Assembly (NCBI GenBank): GCA_020848695.1
Contig: JADLHT010000036.1
Coordinates: 1 to 38,153, forward strand
Length of the DNA stretch: 38,153 nucleotides
From: Saprospiraceae bacterium
Lineage (GTDB): Bacteria; Bacteroidota; Bacteroidia; Chitinophagales; Saprospiraceae
Direction of reading: 5' to 3'
Part shown: one piece after another, positions 10,301 to 17,268 of the stretch
Layout of the letters: every line of letters starts with the position of its first letter
Numbering within the stretch: position 1 is the stretch's first letter
The notes under the pieces: model-generated
Databases searched by the model: none
What the model was told of the DNA's origin: nothing
The model's input: only the letters and a program-made list of their open reading frames with translations
Position numbers and translations under genes: made by a program

Positions 10301-10662
10301 TGTGCTTTAAGCTGAAGTACATTTAAAAGTTTGTCTTGTACATTGGTAAAGTGTTTGCCAATGATAACAGCAGCATTCTCATGAGAAATCATTTTTCCCA
10401 ATTTAAAATACCTCATCAATGGATCAATCAACCATCCATAAGAACTAAAAAGTAATGTTGCAATGAAGCTAAAAAACAAGAATTTTCTTACGTCCTTGTT
10501 GAAATAAAATTGACCTTCCAGCAAATTAAACACCACAAAAAGCACAGTCATCAATCCTATAAAATACAAAGAACCGCGTATGAGCTTGTTGATATAAAAT
10601 TTTCTGGTGAATCCATCGAGCTTTAAGATCAGCTCTTCATAATAATTCTGTTTCCACTCCAT
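7315..10662 (-). CDS. DUF4175 family giant coiled-coil membrane protein
   Basis: This 1115-residue protein has transmembrane segments near residues 28-50, 62-80 and 160-177. A beta-rich, probably periplasmic part with SGEVSDDYGL and FEIWDNDAVNGSKS follows (about 200-480), then some 600 residues of Lys/Glu/Gln-rich coiled coil (about 485-1080). A short Cys/Lys/Gly/Pro patch with CNSSCKKPGNKACKKPG lies near 914-931. The layout matches the DUF4175 proteins that are common in Bacteroidota and whose function is unknown. The stop overlaps the start of the HATPase gene by four bases. It is transcribed divergently from groES across a 402-base control region. The extreme base composition of the coiled coil yields many spurious frames on the other strand. 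Confidence 0.85.
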   Translation of the reverse strand: MEWKQNYYEELILKLDGFTRKFYINKLIRGSLYFIGLMTVLFVVFNLLEGQFYFNKDVRKFLFFSFIATLLFSSYGWLIDPLMRYFKLGKMISHENAAVIIGKHFTNVQDKLLNVLQLKAQSVNYTDRSLIEASIQQKATELKPVPFLSAIDYSKNKKYIRFAILPLSLLAGIILVAPSMIKDSTTRIIKNDQEFQREAPFNFNLVQKELLVPQGEDFRLTVDISGKALPNEVFIEAEQLQYRLKKENPSQFVYLFSNVQKDIDFRLISGDVQSERFKLRVALNPQLISLNAKLDYPEYTGMKDELVTHSGDLTLPAGTKILWSLDVKNAATMFYKVGQSSINQLQQRSETDFQFSYKAMKDEPYSLYMKHLHFERLDSLQYLISVIPDQYPQIQLESFEDSTDAGVVYLSGEVSDDYGLSQLKFNYSVITKEGKSKLGAVKVDLANSKSSTFRHVMDMNELGLLPGDRINYYFEIWDNDAVNGSKSTKSSILERKLASSEELAKQEDKNNEEIKDELDAALREAKALQDKIDQFRNKIREKKDIEWQNKKDLERLMEQQNDLINQFENAKKKFNENLNKQEQFSNPDENLQNKQEQLKNLFNETMNSEIKELMDKIQQLMQELNKDQAMQMSEDMQQKSEDFKKEMERLKELFKQLEVEKNIKDQIEKLRELANHQEEVKEKTEKKEQPAEELKKMQDDINKKFDELQKKQEEIMKKNSELEQPNKISDQKKKSDEIKKKLDDAKNKIGNKNGDSAPKDQKDAKEKMEEMADEMEKEMDSSDQEQQQEDIKVLRQLLENLVTVSFEQEALTVDFSKTDNQTNRFTNLIKEEHRLKDNFKIIQDTLEALSKRVVEIQSFVSDKVSEINNNFNTSIDLLEKRNNRDASVNQGRIMKNLNDLAVMLSETMNQKQQQCNSSCKKPGNKACKKPGSGSKPKKGKVPSDKIAEGQMKLTDEMKKMHEKIKQGKEGQGGSSKEYAEMAAKQAQLRKMVEDLQKDKKELGQGSSELQKAIDEMNKNEKQLVNKQLDNETLKRNQEITTRLLESDRAEREREFKEERQSETGTKIARKFPPGLEEYLKQRQAEVEWYQQVSPELRPFYKKLVENYFQGMKKQG

Positions 10663-10883
10663 AGAAGACTAATAACAAATAAGTTTTTCAAATGATCATT
10701 AAAGGTATTACAGATTTTAGAATTCTGCCCGATCAACCTCGATAAAGACCACTTAATGAAAAAATAAAGAATTAAAAGAAATATTTATATAAATAATTGA
10801 TATACAAATAATTAATCAAAAATATTGATTTATACAAAAAATATACTATTCTAGATAAAAATCGGACATTTTTGAACGATTTT

Positions 10884-10898
10884 AGACAATTTTTGTCT
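10884..10898. promoter_or_regulatory. Short dyad AGACAA-N3-TTGTCT upstream of groES
   Basis: AGACAA (10884-10889) and TTGTCT (10893-10898) are exact complements around three T residues. It shares the GACA/TGTC half-site with the dyad at 10963-10984 and could be a protein-binding site or a small hairpin. Confidence 0.35.
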
Positions 10899-10912
10899 TA
10901 GAAAGGACAAAT

Positions 10913-10943
10913 TTTCAGAGTTTTTTGCTAAAAACCTCTGAAA
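10913..10943. other. Long hairpin in the groES upstream region
   Basis: TTTCAGAG (10913-10920) pairs exactly with CTCTGAAA (10936-10943). After one mismatch, five T pair with five A around a GCT loop, giving 13 base pairs in all. It is followed by no T-run on the plus strand and no gene ends here on either strand, so it is more likely a leader or operator structure than a terminator. Confidence 0.5.
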
Positions 10944-10962
10944 CTCGCTCACTAATATTGAA

Positions 10963-10984
10963 TTTGACATAAAAAACTGTCAAA
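10963..10984. promoter_or_regulatory. Operator-like dyad TTTGACA-N8-TGTCAAA upstream of groES
   Basis: Seven-base perfect half-sites (10963-10969 and 10978-10984) with centres 15 bases apart lie 80-102 bases before the groES start. The geometry suits a dimeric regulator. No known regulator is assigned. Confidence 0.45.
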
Positions 10985-11064
10985 TTTTCAATTTTATTCA
11001 AATGGCACAATTTTGATAATAAAGCAGTATCTAATCATTTTAAAAATTTATAAATATTATATCA

Positions 11065-11328
11065 ATGAAACCTATTAATGATCGTGTAATTGTAAAACCG
11101 GCCTCAGCCGATGAGAAGACCAAAGGAGGAATTATCATCCCTGATACCGCAAAAGAGAAACCTCAAAGAGGTGAAATAATCGCTGTTGGTCCTGGAAAAG
11201 ATGGCAATAAAATGACCGTTTCGAAAGGAGATACCGTGCTTTATGGCAAATATGCCGGACAGGAATTCAACTATAAAGGTGTGGATTATCTGATCATGAG
11301 AGAAGATGATATTCTTGTAATTATTTAA
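11065..11328 (+). CDS. groES: Co-chaperonin GroES
   Basis: The 87-residue GroES/Cpn10 subunit forms the heptameric lid of the GroEL folding chamber. [12 protein letters not shown] at the N-terminus, the mobile loop with [26 protein letters not shown], and the C-terminal [13 protein letters not shown] are textbook features, and the length is slightly short of the usual 90-100. It is the first gene of the groES-groEL operon, with 40 bases to groEL. It is read away from the DUF4175 gene, and the upstream region carries dyads but no CIRCE element. Confidence 0.97.
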   Translation: MKPINDRVIVKPASADEKTKGGIIIPDTAKEKPQRGEIIAVGPGKDGNKMTVSKGDTVLYGKYAGQEFNYKGVDYLIMREDDILVII

Positions 11329-11365
11329 ATTTAATAAAAATATTAAAATCAATAAAGAAAAATAA

Positions 11366-13000
<1,635 letters not shown>

Positions 13001-13020
13001 TCTTATCTTCACCAGAAATA

Positions 13021-13050
13021 AAAAAGGCTTCCTCTCTGGAAGCCTTTTTT
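13021..13050 (+). terminator. Rho-independent terminator after groEL
   Basis: AAAAAGGCTTCC (13021-13032) pairs perfectly with GGAAGCCTTTTT around a TCTCT loop and ends in a T-run. It lies 20 bases after the groEL stop. The A-run on its left would also let it work on the minus strand. Confidence 0.93.
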
Positions 13051-13092
13051 ATTTACAAGTCCAATATTTTTCAGCTTCGTTTGGTAGCTAGG

Positions 13093-13242
13093 GGCTCAAA
13101 AGTCCAATAAAATCAAGTGCTAATGGAATATTCTAATCTCAGACAAAGTCATCATTATGTTAAGGCTAAATATATAAGCAAGTTCCTGAGTTTGAAGGAA
13201 TTTAGATTCGTGGTTAAAAGTCAACTGAATCACTTGGGTTAA
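13093..13242 (+). pseudogene. Decayed repeat, copy 2 (shares sequence with 516-750)
   Basis: This stretch fills the 260-base gap between the groEL terminator and queD. It matches copy 1 in two blocks: about 13096-13148 (CTCAAAAGTCCAATAA, ATGGAATATTCT, CAGACA) and about 13185-13240 (TTTGAAGGAATTTAGATTCG, AAAAGTCAACTGAA, GGGT). From ATG 13123 it can be read as 39 codons, MEYSNLRQSHHYVKAKYISK continuing to FVVKSQLNHLG, then stop. Copy 1 keeps the start MEYS and the tail SQL.xLG but is frameshifted and has about 75 more bases in the middle. It is probably the residue of a mobile or duplicated element; the family is not recognised. Confidence 0.45.
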
Positions 13243-13312
13243 ACTTTATATTAGGCTGATTTAAAATACATTCTAAATGGATGGATGTATCAATCAATAT
13301 AAACACTTTAGA

Positions 13313-13720
13313 TTATGCGGGATACTCTACAAAATTTCTTGGAGTCTCATACAATCTAATATGAAGGTCATATTCTGCTTTAATTTGCTTTCTCAACAAC
13401 TTGTAAATTTCAATAACGATATTCTCGGCCGTTGGAACTTTATTTTGAAATTCTTCCAGATCAATATTAAGATTTTTATGATCATACCTCAATTCTACAT
13501 GTTCATGTATAAGCTCTTTCAATACTTTCAAATCCATCAGTATTCCTGTCTCCGGATCCAACTCACCACTTACCCTTACTTCCAGTTCGTAGTTATGTCC
13601 ATGAAAATTAGGATTACTGCATATGCCGAATATCTCTAAATTTTTTTCATCGGACCACTCCGGCCTATAAAGTCTGTGGGCTGCGTTAAAATGTCCTTTT
13701 CTGAAAATTGCAACTTTCAT
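13313..13720 (-). CDS. queD: 6-pyruvoyl-tetrahydropterin synthase / 6-carboxytetrahydropterin synthase family
   Basis: The 135-residue enzyme acts on dihydroneopterin triphosphate. In bacteria it usually makes 6-carboxytetrahydropterin for queuosine; the eukaryotic type makes pyruvoyl-tetrahydropterin. Zinc-binding histidines are H15 (in FNAAHRL), H40 and H42 (in NFHGHNYE). Cys34 is in the catalytic position of CSNPNFHGH, and YDHKNLN and ETPRNFVEY complete the active-site set. The CSNPN loop is closer to the PTPS form (CNNPN) than to classic QueD, so the exact product is uncertain. It lies downstream of rpsT but separated from it by a terminator. Confidence 0.85.
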   Translation of the reverse strand: MKVAIFRKGHFNAAHRLYRPEWSDEKNLEIFGICSNPNFHGHNYELEVRVSGELDPETGILMDLKVLKELIHEHVELRYDHKNLNIDLEEFQNKVPTAENIVIEIYKLLRKQIKAEYDLHIRLYETPRNFVEYPA

Positions 13721-13883
13721 TACTTAAAAATAAGATTAATAATGCGAATGGTTAGATAATTAATATATATCAGCTTATTAAGTTATTTATATTCAATTCA
13801 TTATTTTCTTTTAATATTTTTTTACAAATATAAGTTTCTAAACTATGTGTCTAATACTTACAGAACGAATTGATAATCTGAGA

Positions 13884-13917
13884 CAAAAAAAAATCGTGCT
13901 GGTCAACCCGGCACGAT
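13884..13917 (-). terminator. Rho-independent terminator after rpsT
   Basis: Read on the minus strand, ATCGTGCCGG pairs with CCAGCACGAT (one G-U pair) around a five-base loop, followed by at least eight T residues. It starts about 29 bases after the rpsT stop. Confidence 0.92.
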
Positions 13918-13945
13918 CTCTATATGTGGTTTATCATTTCTTCAA

Positions 13946-14200
13946 TTAAGCTAATGAGGCAATATGCTTCATAAGCCCGCTTTTTAGATTGTTGGCCTTA
14001 TTCTTATGCCAGGTGTTTTTCTTGGCTAGGCGATCAATCATACTGACTACTTTTGGGAGAAATTTACCTGCTTCTGTAGCACTTTTTAAATCTCGTAATT
14101 TTTTTATTGCCGTTCTGGCTGATTTTTTATAATAACGATTAGCCAAAGTTCTAACTTCGGTCTGACGTATTCTTTTTAAAGAAGATTTATGATTAGCCAT
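13946..14200 (-). CDS. rpsT: 30S ribosomal protein S20
   Basis: The 84-residue, very basic helical protein binds 16S rRNA early in small-subunit assembly. MANHKSSLKRIRQTEVRTLANR at the N-terminus and the tail KNTWHKNKANNLKSGLMKHI are typical for S20, and the length is normal. It lies 72 bases downstream of the DUF4293 gene, possibly co-transcribed with it, and ends at a strong terminator (13917-13884). Confidence 0.96.
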   Translation of the reverse strand: MANHKSSLKRIRQTEVRTLANRYYKKSARTAIKKLRDLKSATEAGKFLPKVVSMIDRLAKKNTWHKNKANNLKSGLMKHIASLA

Positions 14201-14272
14201 CTTATTTTATTTTTATAAAAGGGCTGCAAAAATAATCAATTTTCAGCAACTAAAGTGCTATTAACAAAAATA

Positions 14273-14707
14273 TTATCGCAATCTGTCCATAGATTTAACC
14301 AATTCTGTGTCTTTCCTTATTGCTCTGGTAGCCAACCAGTTAGCAGTAAGACCAATAAGACCAAAGTAAATACCGAAATCCGGGCTGAACTGTCCAAATC
14401 CGCCTGATTGGTTTATGATGTAGAAACCAAACACCAACGAAAGTCCAATTTGTATCAATCCCGAAAGACCACTGACTATAATTTGAGTTGACCTGTTTTT
14501 AAATAAAAATATCGCAACAAAAGCCAACAAGGAAGATAGTAAACTGCCTATTAACATAACTGGATTTTCTGAATTTTTAAGGAGCATATCATCTAAAGGA
14601 GCTTTCAATGTCATGGGTGTTCTGGCAAAATTAATAACCGTAAAACTTTGAGCAGCAAAAAACAAGGCACTGCAAAGCAACCAAATACTCTGTATTCTTT
14701 GAATCAT
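14273..14707 (-). CDS. DUF4293 family membrane protein
   Basis: The 144-residue protein has four hydrophobic segments (about 7-27, 48-67, 74-97 and 108-127). The opening MIQRIQSIWLLCSALFF is characteristic of DUF4293, a Bacteroidota family of small integral membrane proteins with no known role. It lies upstream of rpsT on the same strand, an arrangement I recall from other Bacteroidota. The first segment carries Cys12. CGAAAATA (14724-14731 on the plus strand) would be a 7-of-8 match to a minus-strand TAnnTTTG -7 box just upstream. Confidence 0.85.
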   Translation of the reverse strand: MIQRIQSIWLLCSALFFAAQSFTVINFARTPMTLKAPLDDMLLKNSENPVMLIGSLLSSLLAFVAIFLFKNRSTQIIVSGLSGLIQIGLSLVFGFYIINQSGGFGQFSPDFGIYFGLIGLTANWLATRAIRKDTELVKSMDRLR

Positions 14708-14823
14708 ATTCCCTTTTAAAATGCGAAAATAAGAACTAAAATATTCTTAATCTAGTCTTAAAATTAATTTCAAAAGAACCAGATTCACATTTCATTCGTT
14801 GTACTGAATATGCTTTTGGGTTT

Positions 14824-14867
14824 CTAATAATAGTTAAACCGCATTAAATTGCGGTCAAAATTATTAG
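14824..14867. promoter_or_regulatory. Nested inverted repeat upstream of the HMA gene
   Basis: Outer arms CTAATAAT (14824-14831) and ATTATTAG (14860-14867) are perfect complements. Inner arms CCGCA (14839-14843) and TGCGG (14850-14854) form a second dyad with the same centre. It sits 40 bases before the HMA gene in the divergent gap with DUF4293. The position suits an operator or leader hairpin; a metal-responsive repressor is an attractive but unproven partner. Confidence 0.45.
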
Positions 14868-14906
14868 TTAATATCCATAACAATTAATTTTTTAAAAATC
14901 GTATAT

Positions 14907-15239
14907 ATGAAAATTGCAATTTTTTTAATTCTAAGTTTATTTCTTCAGGAAAATACTTTTGCAAAAGATCCATTAACTAAAGTCACTATTGAAGTCAACG
15001 GCAATTGCAATATGTGTAAAAAGAACATTGAAAAAGCGGCTAAATTAGAAGGTGTAAAAAAAGCAAAATGGGATGTTGAAACTCATGAACTTAAACTTGA
15101 ATTTGATCCTAAAATAATTACTTTAGATCAAATTCAACTTCGAATTGCTGCAGTAGGGTATGACACTCCTGCCTATAAAGCAAATAATTCTACCTATAAC
15201 AATCTTCACGAATGCTGTCAGTACGAGCGAAAAAAGTAA
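14907..15239 (+). CDS. Exported heavy-metal-associated (HMA) domain protein
   Basis: The 110-residue protein has a signal peptide (residues 1-19, hydrophobic core IAIFLILSLFL) and one HMA domain. The metal site is GNCNMCKKNIEKAA with Cys34 and Cys37, and the domain ends with DQIQLRIAAVGYDTPAYKA. HMA domains bind copper, mercury or similar soft metals. The Met between the two Cys and the following Lys match a common Bacteroidota stand-alone type. After the domain a tail carries a CysCys pair (HECC), which may add ligands. No P-type ATPase or efflux gene lies nearby. A nested dyad upstream may control it. Confidence 0.85.
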   Translation: MKIAIFLILSLFLQENTFAKDPLTKVTIEVNGNCNMCKKNIEKAAKLEGVKKAKWDVETHELKLEFDPKIITLDQIQLRIAAVGYDTPAYKANNSTYNNLHECCQYERKK

Positions 15240-15354
15240 TTTGAATTTAAGTTTATTATTATTAACTTGAGCAGAGTTCATTGATTTACACATGAACAAA
15301 ATAAATTACTTCCCGACAATTTATCAATGTGATTTTTGATCGATCGTTTTATAT

Positions 15355-16359
15355 TTAAATCTTGTCATTAGCAGTATACCACTCATAACAATCTTTAAGA
15401 CTTATTTCAAGGGATCGTTGAACATAAGACAATTCTTGATATGCCTTTTCACTTGAAAAATGTGGATCGGTCTGCAGAATTGTTTCTAAAGATTCTTTAG
15501 TAAACAAAGGGGCTACCCCAAAAAGATTTGCAATCAACTTTACGAATGGAAGAAATAATAGTGCAAACTGCTTGTTGATAATCCATGGCTTTAAATTCCT
15601 GCCTGAAATTTCTGATGCTAATCTTGCAATTTTAGAAAATTCTGCAAATTGACCCGATAATATATATTTCCGAAGCACCGGTTTTCTGTCTGAGTTGATT
15701 TCTTTCTCCAGAATCTTTCTTATTCCGAAGCACACATCGCGCACATCTACCCAATCAAATCCTCCATTGATAATAGCAAACATTTTTCCTGCAAATAATT
15801 TTCTCAAAAAACTACCTGCTAAGCTATCAAAGTAATCATTCGGACCAATTACTCCTGTGGGATAAACAATATAAGCATCAAGACCTTCCTGAATTGCTCG
15901 TACAACCGCTTCTTCCCCCAAAGCTTTTGAATAATCATATGAGTTGTGATCTTTATTTACCAACCCAGTTGATTCATTGACAAATCCATTCTTCTGATTA
16001 TAATCCAATGCATGTATTGAACTTATATGAATTAATTTTTTAACCCCAGATGTTCTGCAAGCGTTGACAATATTAATTACACCCTCTACATTAGTTCTTT
16101 TAACAGAACCGTCAGGGTCTCCTTCAATTGAAATTTTTGCTGCAAGGTGAATAACTGCATCAATGTTCTGAAATGCTTTATTCAAATAATAAATATCTAA
16201 AACATCACCACAGTAATGTTCAATATTCATTTTATTAAATATATACGCTTTCTTGCTATCTCGATAGCATGCTCTTAGTTGATATTGCTCTTGTTCATAC
16301 AATAGCTTAACAAGGGTGTTTCCAATATGTCCTGTAGCCCCTGTAATTGCAATTCTCAA
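15355..16359 (-). CDS. NAD(P)-dependent epimerase/dehydratase, 3-beta-HSD-like extended SDR
   Basis: The 334-residue extended SDR has the Rossmann motif GATGHIG (7-13), a Ser in HISSIHAL (S113/S114) and the catalytic Y141-x3-K145 in YDYSKALGE, so it should be active. YPTGVIGPND and the absence of sugar-nucleotide signatures place it near dihydroflavonol reductase and 3-beta-hydroxysteroid dehydrogenase. The substrate may be a sterol, isoprenoid, hydroxy-lipid or similar molecule. It starts 16 bases after the stop of the steroid 5-alpha-reductase-like gene. That partnership is the best hint that the two act in one lipid pathway (inference). Confidence 0.8.
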   Translation of the reverse strand: MRIAITGATGHIGNTLVKLLYEQEQYQLRACYRDSKKAYIFNKMNIEHYCGDVLDIYYLNKAFQNIDAVIHLAAKISIEGDPDGSVKRTNVEGVINIVNACRTSGVKKLIHISSIHALDYNQKNGFVNESTGLVNKDHNSYDYSKALGEEAVVRAIQEGLDAYIVYPTGVIGPNDYFDSLAGSFLRKLFAGKMFAIINGGFDWVDVRDVCFGIRKILEKEINSDRKPVLRKYILSGQFAEFSKIARLASEISGRNLKPWIINKQFALLFLPFVKLIANLFGVAPLFTKESLETILQTDPHFSSEKAYQELSYVQRSLEISLKDCYEWYTANDKI

Positions 16360-16375
16360 AATTTATCGAGTTATT

Positions 16376-17143
16376 CTAAAAAATAAACGGAATTACTGCT
16401 TTTCTGTTTATCGGATAATCAACAAAAAACTTTTTGTACCATAAATGATGACTCTTCGCTCGAGGTATAAGATTTGCCATTGTCCAGACACAAAAACCCA
16501 GAGCGGGCAGATTCCAACACATAAATGCATATCCTATCCATTCTAACATTTCTCCAAAATGGTTTGGACAAGAAATATAATTGAACAGACCACCGCTTGG
16601 AACTGAGTAAGTATCTTCATTCTTTTTTCGCAATCCAATCAGATAATTATCACTGGTTATATTTATGTACGTCCCAATCATAAATAATAATAATCCAAAA
16701 ACAAATCGAAAATCGAAAAACCAATTCTCGTCATAATTTTCCAAATAGCCAAGATAAAATCCATTTGTCCCAGCATTGATTATGTTAAAGAAAATTGCTG
16801 AACCAACTATACTGATAGGAATTTTTTTAAGTCTGGTATGGGTTCTAAATGGATAAATAAAACTACGGTGAAAGTAATGTGCTATCCATAGTATGAATAG
16901 AAACCATGCAACAGTTGATTTTTCTTTTATTGAGAACAAAAAGAATCCAAACATCATCAGTATGGAAACTGATTCCATCAATACCCATCCCCATTGATTT
17001 GGCATTCCAATTCCCCATTTCGTATTAAAATGTCTTCCATAAGGTGCTGTAATAAACAACTGAACGGGAAATATAATAATTGCCAAAAGAATCCAAACCT
17101 TTAGAAAAACATTAAACCAATCCATTCTCAAATGTACGTGCAA
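16376..17143 (-). CDS. Steroid 5-alpha-reductase-like membrane protein
   Basis: The 255-residue protein has about six membrane segments. Family marks are APYGRH (33-38), HYFHRSFIYPFR, and in the C-terminal half VPSGGLFNYISCPNHFGEMLEWIGY, the NADPH-binding S-P-N-h-h-G-E-h-h-E-W signature of 3-oxo-5-alpha-steroid 4-dehydrogenases. The family reduces a conjugated double bond in steroid or polyprenyl substrates. The bacterial substrate is unknown. A start at the second Met (MDWFNV, position 17125) is equally possible. It forms an operon with the 3-beta-HSD-like gene and is divergent from the DUF4062-STAND gene. Confidence 0.8.
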   Translation of the reverse strand: MHVHLRMDWFNVFLKVWILLAIIIFPVQLFITAPYGRHFNTKWGIGMPNQWGWVLMESVSILMMFGFFLFSIKEKSTVAWFLFILWIAHYFHRSFIYPFRTHTRLKKIPISIVGSAIFFNIINAGTNGFYLGYLENYDENWFFDFRFVFGLLLFMIGTYINITSDNYLIGLRKKNEDTYSVPSGGLFNYISCPNHFGEMLEWIGYAFMCWNLPALGFCVWTMANLIPRAKSHHLWYKKFFVDYPINRKAVIPFIF

Positions 17144-17241
17144 TATTTTCCATATTAAAAGAAAAAAGAATATCTGTCATTATCCTGTCATTCAAATTCT
17201 TTTTCATTTTATTCCTGCATACCTCGCATTATTTTATTTTC

Positions 17242-17249
17242 TAACTTCG
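17242..17249 (+). promoter_or_regulatory. Possible -7 promoter box for the DUF4062-STAND gene
   Basis: TAACTTCG is a 7-of-8 match to the Bacteroidota -7 box TAnnTTTG, 19 bases before the ATG. No convincing -33 TTTG was found at the proper distance, so the call is weak. Confidence 0.3.
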
Positions 17250-17268
17250 CCATTCTTATAGTCAATTT

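Larger units (their letters stand above)
10663..11064. promoter_or_regulatory. Divergent control region between DUF4175 gene and groES
   Basis: The 402-base gap contains no gene. It is very AT-rich and holds three dyads described separately (10884-10898, 10913-10943, 10963-10984). Four GACA motifs followed by A/T runs sit at 10865, 10885, 10906 and 10966, spaced 20, 21 and 60 bases, close to whole multiples of two helical turns. CAATTTTG (11008-11015) is a 7-of-8 match to the -7 box TAnnTTTG and would give a leader of about 40 bases for groES. No CIRCE inverted repeat (TTAGCACTC and its complement) is present, so HrcA control of the usual kind is not supported. Confidence 0.5.

Noticed and set aside
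11003-11017. Sigma-54-like sequence TGGCACAATTTTGAT before groES
   Set aside because: The -24 part TGGCAC fits, but the spacing to the -12 part is one base short and the required GC is GA. A -7-like box CAATTTTG in the same place is a simpler reading.
10663-11064. CIRCE element for HrcA control of groESL
   Set aside because: Looked for TTAGCACTC with its inverted partner GAGTGCTAA; not present.
13277-13639. 120-codon plus-strand frame over queD
   Set aside because: Antisense to a well-recognised PTPS/QueD gene with all metal ligands; shadow.
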